From assembly GCA_040080915.1 (NCBI GenBank), contig JBEBHD010000001.1:1-64000 (forward strand): a stretch of DNA of 64,000 nucleotides, read 5' to 3'. Position 1 is the stretch's first letter; each line of letters begins with the position of its first letter. A model generated the notes under the pieces. That model did not search any database, was not told where the DNA came from, and saw nothing but the letters and a program-made list of their open reading frames with translations. A program made the translations under genes and the position numbers. Shown in pieces: positions 1 to 9,100 of the stretch. The stretch is from M3007 sp040080915 (GTDB lineage Bacteria; Bacteroidota; Bacteroidia; Chitinophagales; Saprospiraceae).

Positions 1-12
1 ATTACCGCACAG

Positions 13-207
13 TTTTTCACCACAGATTCACACAGATTCACACAGATTTTTAACGGACAGAGAAAAAATCTGTGTGAACCTGTGTGAATCTGTGTGAACC
101 TGTGTGAACCTGTGTGAATCTGTGTGAACCTGTGTGAATCTGTGTGAATCTGTGTGAATCTGTGGTGAAAAACTGTGGTGAAAACCTGTGGTGAAAACCT
201 GTGGTGA
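13..207. repeat. Palindromic repeat with one arm expanded into 10-mers
   Basis: The left arm (13-50) reads TTCACCACAGATTCACACAG and onward. The right arm (about 68-207) is its inverse but has grown into roughly nine tandem copies of the 10-mer TGTGTGAAYC, followed by three TGTGGTGAAAAC-like units. Related palindromes lie at 6003-6095 and 26821-26906, so this is a dispersed family. The two open frames across it on the minus strand encode only low-complexity HRFTQ repeats and are not genes. Confidence 0.85.
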
Positions 208-262
208 CAATTACTCGCCTCAGGAGAGGCAAAACAGTTACGTGCGAGGTATAAAAACACGC

Positions 263-300
263 GGTTCATGTTCCCATCTTGCTGGGCGGGAATATGAACC
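263..300. repeat. Imperfect hairpin upstream of the Uma2 promoter
   Basis: GGTTCATGTTCCC and GGGAATATGAACC pair as a 13-bp stem with one internal mismatch around a loop of about 12 nt. The rest of 208-311 shows no gene. A smaller palindrome, GCCTC-AGGA-GAGGC, is at 219-232. The function is unknown; it could be the terminator of an upstream gene outside the window. Confidence 0.4.
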
Positions 301-311
301 AAACACGCCGG

Positions 312-341
312 TTGGCGCAATCGGTTTTTGCCGTACTTTTG
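312..341 (+). promoter_or_regulatory. Bacteroidota-type promoter
   Basis: TTG at 312-314 (-33 region) and TACTTTTG at 334-341 (consensus TAnnTTTG) are 19 nt apart, which is the canonical spacing. The start codon of the broken Uma2 gene is 17 nt downstream, so the promoter has outlived the reading frame. Confidence 0.6.
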
Positions 342-358
342 CAAAAAATTTCACCAAG

Positions 359-837
359 ATGGACACGCTTTTCGCAACCACCCGATCTGATTACGAAATC
401 GAACGCGGAAAACCTATGCCCAGCTTCAACCACGGTACTATTCAAGCCAACTTGCTCGTAGCGCTGATTAACCGCTTCCGCGTAAAATTTCGCTTCACCT
501 CCGAAACCAGCCTCGATCTGGCAGGCTGGCCCAGCACGCCGACATTTTGATCTTTCCGCCCATTGCCCTCAATTTGAAGGCCGACAAGATCAAGGTCAAG
601 GAGCCGCCGTTGGGCGTGATCGAAATACTGTATCCCACGCAAAACCTCAACGACCTCGTGGACAAAGCCGACCAGTACTTCGCCCATGGGGTCAAATCGT
701 GCTGGATCATTATCCCCAGTTTGGGTGGCGTGGCCATCTATTCCGAGCCGGGCAAGTACGCATTTTACAATGAGGACGACACTGCCCTGGATACCGTGCT
801 GGGCCTTGAAGTGCCCGTTGCCGAAATTTTTCAATAA
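359..837 (+). pseudogene. Uma2 family endonuclease, frameshifted
   Basis: The N-terminal part, starting MDTLFATTRSDYEIERGKPM, is read in the frame of 359 and ends in a premature stop at 550. The C-terminal part, with ILYPTQNLNDLVDKADQYFAHG and SCWIIIPSLGGVAIY, is read in another frame up to 837. The break falls near 520-550, just before the segment ILIFPPIALNLKADKIK, which normally contributes to the PD-(D/E)xK core. Joined, the product would be about 160 aa, slightly short for Uma2 proteins (usually about 190). It has its own promoter and lies 2 nt from the next gene. A one-base assembly error could give the same picture. A second, intact Uma2 gene is at 10485. Confidence 0.7.
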
Positions 838-839
838 AC

Positions 840-1817
840 ATGCACAACCGCTACGCCCAAATGCCCTACCGCCGCTGCGGCCGTAGCGGCCTGTTTTTGC
901 CCGCCGTGTCGCTGGGTTTGTGGCACAATTTCGGCCACGTGGACGTGCAATCCAACTGCCGGGCCATCCTGCGCCTCGCCTTCGATTCCGGCATCACCCA
1001 CTTCGACCTGGCCAACAATTACGGCCCGCCGCCCGGCTCGGCAGAGGAAAACTTCGGGCGGCTGTTGCGCAGCGACTTTCGCGATCACCGCGATGAAATG
1101 ATCATTTCCACCAAAGCAGGGTACCGGATGTGGGACGGCCCCTACGGCGAGTGGGGTTCCAAAAAATACCTCGTGGCCAGCCTCGACCAAAGCCTGCACC
1201 GGATGGGGCTGGACTATGTGGACATTTTTTACAGCCACCGCCCCGACCCGAACACCCCCTTGGAAGAAACCATGAGCGCACTCGATCTTGTGGTGCGGCA
1301 GGGCAAGGCCTTGTACGTGGGTATTTCCAGTTATTCTGCCGAACAGACCGCTGAAGCCTGCCGCATCCTGCGCACCCTCGGCACGCCCTGCCTCATCCAC
1401 CAGCCCAAGTACTCCATGTTCGAGCGCTGGATCGAGGGCGAACTGCTGGAAGTACTGGAAGATGCGGGCATAGGTTGCATCCCCTTCTCGCCGCTCGCCC
1501 AAGGGCTACTCACCGACAAGTACCTGCGCGGTATTCCCGCCGATTCCCGCGCCGCCAAAAAGCACGGTTTTTTGAAAGAAACCGACGTGACGGACGAGCG
1601 CCTGCGGCAAATCCGAAGCCTGAACACCTTGGCGCAACAACGCGGCCAATCGCTGGCCCAAATGGCACTCGCCTGGGTGTTGCGCGATACCCGCGTGACT
1701 TCCGTGCTGGTGGGTGCCAGCCGACCGGAACAACTGGCAGACTCGCTGGGCTGCCTGAAAAATACCGTTTTTGAAGCGGGCGAATTGGCAGAGATTGAGG
1801 TCGTGCTGGCGACGTGA
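840..1817 (+). CDS. Aldo/keto reductase, YghZ (glyceraldehyde-3-phosphate reductase) type
   Basis: The 325-aa protein is a full-length NADPH-dependent (beta/alpha)8 aldo/keto reductase. The catalytic tetrad is visible: Asp and Tyr in THFDLANNYG, Lys in ISTKAGY and His in IFYSHRPD. The C-terminal cofactor loop LVGASRPEQLADS is present. The segments MWDGPYGEWGSKKYL and FSPLAQGLLTDKYL are typical of the YghZ/AKR14 and Kv-beta-like branch, which reduces small aldehydes such as L-glyceraldehyde 3-phosphate or methylglyoxal. The protein is cytosolic, with no signal peptide. It starts 2 nt after the broken Uma2 gene and probably shares its promoter. It converges on the T9SS gene at 1833 with a gap of only 15 nt. 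The substrate is inferred from family membership only. Confidence 0.9.
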   Translation: MHNRYAQMPYRRCGRSGLFLPAVSLGLWHNFGHVDVQSNCRAILRLAFDSGITHFDLANNYGPPPGSAEENFGRLLRSDFRDHRDEMIISTKAGYRMWDGPYGEWGSKKYLVASLDQSLHRMGLDYVDIFYSHRPDPNTPLEETMSALDLVVRQGKALYVGISSYSAEQTAEACRILRTLGTPCLIHQPKYSMFERWIEGELLEVLEDAGIGCIPFSPLAQGLLTDKYLRGIPADSRAAKKHGFLKETDVTDERLRQIRSLNTLAQQRGQSLAQMALAWVLRDTRVTSVLVGASRPEQLADSLGCLKNTVFEAGELAEIEVVLAT

Positions 1818-1832
1818 GGTATATCTTCAAAC

Positions 1833-4208
1833 CTAATTTTTCACTACTTTCTCAACCGCACTTTGCCTTCCCTCCGAGTGTAGCACCACCAGGTATAGGC
1901 CTGTAGGCAGTTCTTGCCCGAACCGAACCGTGCCCCGGTCGCTGCCCAAGGGTTGTACCAACATGGTCTGGCCCAGCAAGTTGCGCACGTCCAACGTGAT
2001 GTTGTCAGCGCCCGGCCAGTCATAGCGCAGAGCAAAGTCGTCGCTCGACGGGTTGGGGGCGAGTGCGAGCACGGCTGTCGGGTCCGGTTCCGGAGCGGAA
2101 ACCACGCCCGGTGTCACCTGGAACACATCCACGCCTGCCTCAACAAGGTGGCCGGGGGTGGTATCCGAGGCTACAAAAATGATCTGCATATTGTTGGTCA
2201 GCGGAAGGTAGTCTTTCAGGTGAATATCGCCAGAAGACCGCCAAGCACTTCCCGAGGTTTCTTCGGTAAAAATGGTAACGGTCTGTTGTCCGTTGGTGGC
2301 CAGCACCTCGAATTTGTCGTTGGGCGTACCCGTGCCACCGGCGTTGAAAAACCAGTACTCGAATGTCAGTTTGGCATCGGCGTGGCCAGCCAACCGCATG
2401 ACCGGGGACGCGAGCGTAACAGTGCCGTTGTCCACATCATCGGCACCGGCCTGGCCGCCGCCGTTGCCAGTGACGTAGCATTTGTCGCTGTTGTCGAAAT
2501 TGACATCGTCGCCGGGGTTCGAGATTTGTTGCTGAAAAGTCGTTTGTACAGGATTGCCCCGTTCCCATAAGCCGTCAAGGGCAGTAGCCGTTTTGATCCA
2601 GCCGAGGTCAAGTTCGAAGTCGTCGTAATAGGCCGGATCGAGCGAAATAGTGGCCGGGCCGTCATTCGCCACGTTCAGGTCGGCTACCCGGTAGCCCCAT
2701 GCTCCTACGCGGTAGTTGCCGCCAGCGAGGCATTCGAGGTCAAATTGGCCGTTGGCATCGGTCTGAACCTGGTAGTTCTGGATCGGGCCGGAGATGGACA
2801 CGGTCTTGTTTGCCAACACTGCACCCGATAGCTTGTCAACCGCTTTGCCTGTCAAATCAAATGCGGAAATGGGCTGTAGGATTACGTTAAGAATGGTCAC
2901 CTGCCCGGCCACGAGGTTCAGGTTGACAACCCCGTCAATGAATCCGGCTTTGCTGATGATGGCCTGGGCAGTACCCGTTTGGGCAAGCCCCGTTTTAAAT
3001 GTGCCGTTGTTTTTGGTCAATTCCCGTGGCGAATAGGCCGTGCCGTTGATCCTGACCTCGGCCCCGGCGAGCGGCTGGCCGTTGCATCCGTTGAGAATTT
3101 GGCCCTCCACGTAACTGGCCCGCTTGTAGGTCGGAGTGAGGATGAAAAGTCGTCCGGTCCCGTTGCCGTTGGTCATGGGGATGTTGGTGGCCAGCAGGTT
3201 GCCGGAAGGCAGGAACGGGTACACGCCCCAACAGCCGTCGAACGAAGGCCCGGTGCCAGTTGGCCAGGTGTCGTATTGGCCCACCATGACCAAGTTTTCG
3301 GGGCGGCTTGCGTCCACGATGTTCAGACCGTCGGTGTACCAAGAGGTGACGGCCCAGTCGTTGAGGATGTGGGTGTTGTGGCCGATGGAGCCGTTGCCGT
3401 CATTGGTGGAGAAGCGGTCTAACTCCTTGATGTCGGTGGGGTCGCTCACGTCATAGGCGGTGAGGAAGGACGGCACGCGCTCGTCGGTGGTGAGCACGGT
3501 TTTGCGGTCGCTCAGAATCCAGGAATTGTGCGTGAACCGGGCAGGTGTCTCGACGCTGCCCAGCAAAACAGGATTGGCCTTGTCGCGCATGTCCACCACA
3601 GACATTCGCCCGGCGTTGATGTGGCAGGCGTAGAGCGTGTCGTTGTCCACAAAGCCGTCGTGGATGTAGCCCAACTGGTCAAACAGGCCAACATAAGTCG
3701 GGTTGTACGGGTCAACATTCAGGTCATGTACGCGGGCGCTGCTGAAGATGCCGCCGTATGTGTACAGGTACCCCGTGGTCACGTCAATGTGCAGGGCGTG
3801 AATGGCATCCAACTGGTCGAGGATATCGCCGGTGCCTTTGTAGTGGTGGTAGTTCAGATTAGGATTTGGCAGGTTACTCAGGTCAACGATCTGCACGCCG
3901 TCGCCACCCTCGGAGGTGACGTAGGCGTAGTGTTTGTACACTTTTATTTCTTTCCAAAGGTTGTCCGGGCCGGGTATCTGCACGATCTGGACGGGGTTTG
4001 CCGGGTTGGTGACGTTGACGATGGAAAGGCCCTTGGACGCGCCGACCAGCGCGTATTCCTGCCCGTTTTGGGCGTAGCCGCAGATGTTGGCGAGGGTTTG
4101 GCCGGGATAGTCCAGCGTACCGCGCAGTTGGATATTGAAGTCTTGGGAAAAAAGTGAAGCGGAAGCAAGCACGAAAGCCAGAGCCGGAAGGAAGGATTGT
4201 TGTTTCAT
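1833..4208 (-). CDS. Choice-of-anchor B family exoprotein with T9SS sorting domain
   Basis: The protein has 791 aa. I chose ATG 4208 because it opens a clean signal peptide (MKQQSFLPALAFVLASASLFSQ); the open frame continues upstream without coding character. Residues about 25-330 are an LVIVD-like propeller of the choice-of-anchor-B family, with repeats such as YVTSEGGDGVQIVDLSN and VLTTDERVPSFLTAYDVSD. Two carboxypeptidase-regulatory-like beta-sandwiches follow (VEGQILNGCNGQPLAGAEV and FDLTGKAVDKLSG), then a jelly-roll-like segment beginning YYDDFELDLGW. The last 80 residues are a type A T9SS sorting domain (LAPNPSSDDF, ending VEKVVKN), so the product should be exported and anchored at the cell surface. 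A near-consensus -7 box (TACCTTCG, complement of 4251-4258) lies upstream. The precise role is unknown. Confidence 0.88.
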   Translation of the reverse strand: MKQQSFLPALAFVLASASLFSQDFNIQLRGTLDYPGQTLANICGYAQNGQEYALVGASKGLSIVNVTNPANPVQIVQIPGPDNLWKEIKVYKHYAYVTSEGGDGVQIVDLSNLPNPNLNYHHYKGTGDILDQLDAIHALHIDVTTGYLYTYGGIFSSARVHDLNVDPYNPTYVGLFDQLGYIHDGFVDNDTLYACHINAGRMSVVDMRDKANPVLLGSVETPARFTHNSWILSDRKTVLTTDERVPSFLTAYDVSDPTDIKELDRFSTNDGNGSIGHNTHILNDWAVTSWYTDGLNIVDASRPENLVMVGQYDTWPTGTGPSFDGCWGVYPFLPSGNLLATNIPMTNGNGTGRLFILTPTYKRASYVEGQILNGCNGQPLAGAEVRINGTAYSPRELTKNNGTFKTGLAQTGTAQAIISKAGFIDGVVNLNLVAGQVTILNVILQPISAFDLTGKAVDKLSGAVLANKTVSISGPIQNYQVQTDANGQFDLECLAGGNYRVGAWGYRVADLNVANDGPATISLDPAYYDDFELDLGWIKTATALDGLWERGNPVQTTFQQQISNPGDDVNFDNSDKCYVTGNGGGQAGADDVDNGTVTLASPVMRLAGHADAKLTFEYWFFNAGGTGTPNDKFEVLATNGQQTVTIFTEETSGSAWRSSGDIHLKDYLPLTNNMQIIFVASDTTPGHLVEAGVDVFQVTPGVVSAPEPDPTAVLALAPNPSSDDFALRYDWPGADNITLDVRNLLGQTMLVQPLGSDRGTVRFGQELPTGLYLVVLHSEGRQSAVEKVVKN

Positions 4209-4341
4209 GAAATCAAGGTCAGAAAAGTAGTGTGCTGGTGAAAAACGCGGCGAAGGTACACCTGCGCCGTGCGCGAAGAAGCCCGGGCGCAGCGCAAAAC
4301 CAATATTGTCGGCTACTGGGCGACAGATGTGGGAGAAAAAG

Positions 4342-5220
4342 TCAGGCGCTCGCCCGTTTGTTGGAAATGTAGGCAAACAGGCAGGCTGTCCAAAACGAGT
4401 ACAGGGAATACACCAAGGCGGGTTTGACCATTTCCTGATTGCCGAGCATGACACTGGCGATGAGAAAAGCCAGGGTAGTATTTTGCACACCGCACTCGAT
4501 GGCTGCGGTCAGGCGCGAGGGATGTGCCTGGCCCATGTACCGAAGAAAATAGTACCCTGCGAACAAGCAGCAGGCATTTTGAATCAGGGCTACCGGGGTG
4601 ATGATCAAAAAGTCGGACCAGTCCAAACCTGCCCCGCCCTGTTTTTCACCGGCAAACATTTTCACCAAAAAAACTATGGCGAGCAGCACCAGCATGATGT
4701 ACTTGGCCGGTTTGCTGATCAGCTGGGCATGGTACGGGAAGTAGTGCCGCATGGCCACGCCAAGCGAGGCCGGTATGACGGTGATGAAAAAAACCTGCTG
4801 CACCGTGTCCCAAAACGGCAGGTGCAGGTCCGTTTCGCGGCCCATGAAAATGCGCAGGGCAAGGTTGACCACCAGCGGGATGGAAAAAAGTGCGAGGATG
4901 CTGTTCACCGACGTGAGCGCCAGGGACAGGGCCACGTTGCCGCGCCAAATGTAGGTCAGATACCCGGAAGTGGCACCGCCCGGGCTGGCGCTCAGGATCA
5001 GGAACCCGACTTTAAGTACCGCAGGCAACGGAGCCACGAGGTTGATCAACAGAGCGATGACCGGTAGCCCCAGCATCTGGATTCCCAAGGCTGAAAAAAA
5101 CGCTTTCGGGTGGCGCACGATCCGGGCAAAGTCGCCAAATGTGAGCGACAATCCGACACCGAACATGATCATGCCGAGTACGAGACTGACAGCGAGGTCA
5201 ATAACTTGAGTAGGCGCCAA
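4342..5220 (-). CDS. Bile acid:sodium symporter family (SBF/BASS) transporter
   Basis: The 292-aa protein has about nine or ten hydrophobic helices and the two discontinuous-helix signatures of the BASS fold: SASPGGATSGYLTYIWRGN near residue 75 and AIECGVQNTTLAFLIA near residue 240. Family members are inner-membrane sodium-coupled importers of organic anions; bacterial substrates range from pantoate to bile acids, and none can be assigned here. The start is TTG at 5220, because an in-frame TAA lies six codons upstream and no ATG gives a full first helix. A promoter with a perfect TACCTTTG box is positioned correctly for this start. It is divergent from the small secreted gene at 5432. Confidence 0.88.
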   Translation of the reverse strand: MAPTQVIDLAVSLVLGMIMFGVGLSLTFGDFARIVRHPKAFFSALGIQMLGLPVIALLINLVAPLPAVLKVGFLILSASPGGATSGYLTYIWRGNVALSLALTSVNSILALFSIPLVVNLALRIFMGRETDLHLPFWDTVQQVFFITVIPASLGVAMRHYFPYHAQLISKPAKYIMLVLLAIVFLVKMFAGEKQGGAGLDWSDFLIITPVALIQNACCLFAGYYFLRYMGQAHPSRLTAAIECGVQNTTLAFLIASVMLGNQEMVKPALVYSLYSFWTACLFAYISNKRASA

Positions 5221-5245
5221 AGCGAGCAGGAGTGTTTAGTGGCGA

Positions 5246-5278
5246 CAAAGGTATTGAACGCAAATCGTGGAAATGCAA
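5246..5278 (-). promoter_or_regulatory. Promoter of the SBF transporter
   Basis: On the minus strand, TTG (complement of 5276-5278) is followed after 22 nt by TACCTTTG (complement of 5246-5253), a perfect Bacteroidota -7 element. Transcription would begin near 5240, about 20 nt before the TTG start codon at 5220, which supports that start. Confidence 0.55.
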
Positions 5279-5431
5279 TACCAGTACCATTGTTGCAAGA
5301 TTTATCCGGGTGTTTGGCAGGAATGTCCCAGACCTTGGCACCCGTGTCCGAGCCGTTCGAAAAGCGGTGCCCGCACCTTTGTGGCATCAAATTTTTCAAA
5401 CAAACTCGTTCACCATCAAAATTGTCTTGCT

Positions 5432-5923
5432 ATGAAAATGCACTTGAATCTGATCATCGCCGCCTTGTTCACGGTTTTTGCCACACGTACCGCCGCTGCG
5501 CAAACCTGCACGAAAACAACACCGGAGTCGCTGTCCGCAACTGAAATAAATGCCGCGTACACGCCCGGCGGCCTGCTGCTCAATGCCGGTGGAACACGCC
5601 GCGTTATCGCCCGCCTCAGTATGGAAGGCACGCACACCATGCGCATGCAGTTGGCCAACTTGCAGGAGTACGCCACTGAAATTGCGCTCGTGGCCCCCGA
5701 CGGCAGCACGCGCTGGGAACAAAAAGTGGCCAATCAACCGGCGTTCGCCAAAATGCTAGACCTGCGGGCGCTGGCTGTAGAACCGGGAACCTACGTCCTC
5801 CTCATCAAGGCCGGTGTAGCCACCCTTTCGCAAGAATTGATCGCCGGAAACAAAAGTGTTGCTTTCGGCAACTTACACCACTATGCCGCCCCGGCCACGC
5901 CGGCAACAATGGCCGGAAAATGA
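5432..5923 (+). CDS. Small secreted protein of unknown function
   Basis: The protein has 163 aa. I start it at ATG 5432 because this opens a typical Sec signal peptide (MKMHLNLIIAALFTVFATRTAAAQ). The mature part has a beta-rich look (GGTRRVIARLSMEGTHTMRMQ, EIALVAPDGSTRW, PGTYVLLIKAGVATLSQEL) that recalls the C-terminal sorting or PPC-like beta-sandwich domains of exported bacterial proteins. It lacks the usual T9SS N-P-(N/T/S) entry motif, so I do not assign it to that pathway. It precedes the HTCS gene at 6155 with a repeat-filled gap of 231 nt, so co-regulation is possible but not shown. Confidence 0.7.
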   Translation: MKMHLNLIIAALFTVFATRTAAAQTCTKTTPESLSATEINAAYTPGGLLLNAGGTRRVIARLSMEGTHTMRMQLANLQEYATEIALVAPDGSTRWEQKVANQPAFAKMLDLRALAVEPGTYVLLIKAGVATLSQELIAGNKSVAFGNLHHYAAPATPATMAGK

Positions 5924-6002
5924 CCGGCAGCTCAAAATACTTCATACATTTGGCAGGGCTGGTCGCAACGATCGGCCCTGTTTGTGTCTCGAATCGCAAC
6001 AG

Positions 6003-6095
6003 GTTTTCACCACAGATTCACACAGATTCACCACAGATTTTTCTCCTTCTTACTTAGAGCGTGTTTAAATTTCAGTGCGAATCTGTGGTAAAAAA
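6003..6095. repeat. Second copy of the CACAGATTCACA palindrome, interrupted by a solo MITE end
   Basis: The left arm (6003-6042) and right arm (6077-6095, GCGAATCTGTGGTAAAAAA) belong to the same family as the repeat at 13-207. Between them, at 6056-6076, lies GAGCGTGTTTAAATTTCAGT, which differs by one base from the terminal inverted repeat of the MITE at 15913. It is preceded by TTA, consistent with a TNA target site. The rest of 5924-6154 holds no gene. Confidence 0.75.
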
Positions 6096-6154
6096 TAGTT
6101 CGCCGAGGCGTACCCTAAATAGCGACCCTGAACCGCTACTAAAACGAAAAATTC

Positions 6155-9100
6155 ATGCCAGTCCGAATAACACTACTCCCGCTGCTGCTCGCCCTTGTCG
6201 TGTCCGGCCCGGCTCAGAACCTGCGGGACTTCCATCCCCGATTTGAGTCGTTCAGCCTGCCGGGCGAGATTATGGGAAACTATGTGCAGTGCATCGCTCA
6301 GGACTCTCTCGGTCTTTTGTGGTTTGCCACCCAGGACGGCCTCCAACGTTACGACGGGCGCAGCCTGACCACCGTTTATCACGACCCATTGCAGGACAAC
6401 TCCCTGATCGGCAACTCCGTGCAGTGGATTTGTGTAGGCAATGACGGCATGCTTTGGCTGGCTGACTACGGCAAGGGACTCACCCGATACGACCAGTCAT
6501 CGGGTTTGCATTACCGCTACAAACACGATCCAAATGACCCGAACAGCCTGAGCAGCGACACGGTTTCTATGGTCGTGCAGGATCGGGCGGGATTCGTGTG
6601 GGTGGGTACGCACCGGGGCCTGAATCGCTTGGACCCCAAGACCGGAAAAGTCAAACGCTTTTTTTCCGACCCCGCCAACCCGCACAGCCTGAGCGCCAAC
6701 TTAGTGCGGGCGCTCTATGTGGACCGGCAGGGCACGCTCTGGGTCGGTTGCGGGTTCCCGTGGGACGAAACGGACCCAACCGGCAAAACCGGCGGCCTGA
6801 ACCGCTACCACCCCGATTCCGAAACATTTACCCGCTACCTGCACGATCCCGCTGACCCCAACAGCCTCGCCGACAACCGCGTGCGGGCCTTGTTCGAGGA
6901 TTCCCGTGGCAATTTTTGGGTGGGAACAATCGGCAGCCACGGCCTGCAGCACCTCGACCGAAAAACGGGCCGGTTCGAGCGGCTGCCGCCCGCCCCGGAC
7001 AAACTCGGCACGCCCTTCCTTCGGGACAAGGTATTCGCTCCGCAAACCTTTCAGCAGGTTTTGTCCATACTTGAGGATCGGAACGGCTGGCTGTGGATCG
7101 GGTCCATGTCGGGTTTGGAGATTTACGACCCGGCCACTGGCATCGTCCGGCATTTTGAAATGAGCAAGCAGCCGGGCAGCATTCCCATAAATTTTTTGTG
7201 GAACCTCTGCCTCGCCCGAGATGGTACCGTGTGGGCTGGTGGAGGCATCACAGGAGGCATGGCGTTGAAAATTTCCGCCAAAACCCAATTGTTCACCTTG
7301 CACGAAACGGGCAACCTGTTGGCCTACATTCGAACCGTGCATGAAGATGCCCAAGGCAATATTTGGTTGGGCGGCGATGACCCAACTCCGAACAGGTTAG
7401 TACGAGTTGACCGAAAAACCGGCCAAAAAACACTCGTTGTTTTTGAAAAAGAAGCCCGTACAACCGGTGGTGGCGGTAATATTTTCACCATTTGGCCAGA
7501 CCCGGACGGCGATTTGTGGCTCTGCACCGGAAACGGGCTTTACCGCTTCAATCCCAAAACAAACACCACGGTGCAACGCTACCGCCACGACCCGAACGAC
7601 CCCAACAGCCTGGCGACAAGTTTTGTGACCAATATTCTGAAAGACCGGCGCGGCTACTACTGGGTCACCACTTGGGGCGGCGGGCTGAATTGCCTCGATC
7701 CAAAAACGGGCAAATTCAAACGCTTTTTGCACCACCCGGCGACCCCCCGCAGTATCAGCGGCAACCAAACCATTGGTTTGTACCAGGACAACCAAGGCCA
7801 CATCTGGGTAGGCGGAGGCGTACAGCCGGGTGACGATGTCGCTCTTCAGCCAATGTTTTTGGATCGCCTTGACCCAAATACAGGGCAATTCACGCACTTT
7901 TTTTCCAAGGACGAGCGCGGGTGCGCGGGCACGATCACCGGCGACGGCGAGGGCAATATTTGGGCATTGACCCTGATCCAGGGGTTGATCAAACTGAACC
8001 CCGCCACCGGGCAGATGAAAAAGTACACCTCCGCCAACAGCGGTATCCCGACCAACTACGTGCGCTCCTTGGTCAGGGCCAGAAACGGCAAAATGTGGAT
8101 GACCACCGACCACAAGTTGGTTGAGTTTGACCCCAAGAGCGAATTCTTTTACACCTACGACATTTTCCGGGGCATCAAAACCTGCGAACTGGCTTTCCTG
8201 TCCATCCATGTTGCCCAAAATGGCGAGATACTTTTCGGCGGCAATGGCGGATTTATCACGTTTTTTCCCAAAAACACCGCACAAGCGGGAATCGGAACCG
8301 GTCCTGATATCCAAATCGTCGGCTTCAAATTGGCCAACGAACCGATCCTGCCCGCCCCCGGCTCCATCCTCCAGCAGCCCATTTGGGAAACATCCGAAAT
8401 CCGCCTTGCCCACGACCAAAACGTGTTCGCCTTCAACCTGGCCTGCTTCGACTACCAAAACCCGGAGGGCAACCACATCGAGTTTATGCTCGAAAACTAC
8501 GACAAAAACTGGCGAAACGACCTGCGCGACGGGGAAATAGCCTACTTCAATGTGCCGCCGGGCGAATACACGTTCCGGGTGCGCGGTACTAACGGCCTCG
8601 GTATTTGGAACGAAACGGGCACGAGCATCCTGGTTACGGTAAGCCCCCCGTGGTGGCAAACACTCTGGGCTTACCTCGTCTATCTCGCTCTGGCAGGCGG
8701 TATTGCCTACGGGGTTTACCGTTTTTTGCTCAACCGGCGACTCGCCCGCGCCGAGGCCGAGCGCCTTCTGGAACTTGACACCGTCAAAACCCGACTGTAC
8801 ACCAACATTACACACGAGTTTCGCACCCCGCTTACCGTCATCTCCGGCATGGCCGACCAAATCCGCGAAAACCCGACGGCATGGTTGGACGAGGGCACCA
8901 AAATGATCCAGCGAAACAGCAACCGCCTGCTTGATCTGGTCAACCAGATGCTCGACCTCGCCAAATTGGAAGGCGGGAAAATGGCCCTGCATATACAGCA
9001 GGGCGATGTGGTGGGCTACCTCAAGTATTTGGTGGAAAGTTTTCACTCATTTGCCCAAAGCCGGGGCGTTCAGATACATTTCCTTTCCGATGCCGAAACG

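Noticed and set aside
60..210. Possible CRISPR array in the 10-bp repeats
   Set aside because: Units are contiguous with no spacers, are far too short, and are the arm of a palindrome; no cas genes are present.
7397..9046. 549-residue open frame on the minus strand inside the first HTCS
   Set aside because: It is antisense to a well-supported kinase gene, has no domain motifs, and is explained by the high-GC third-position bias.
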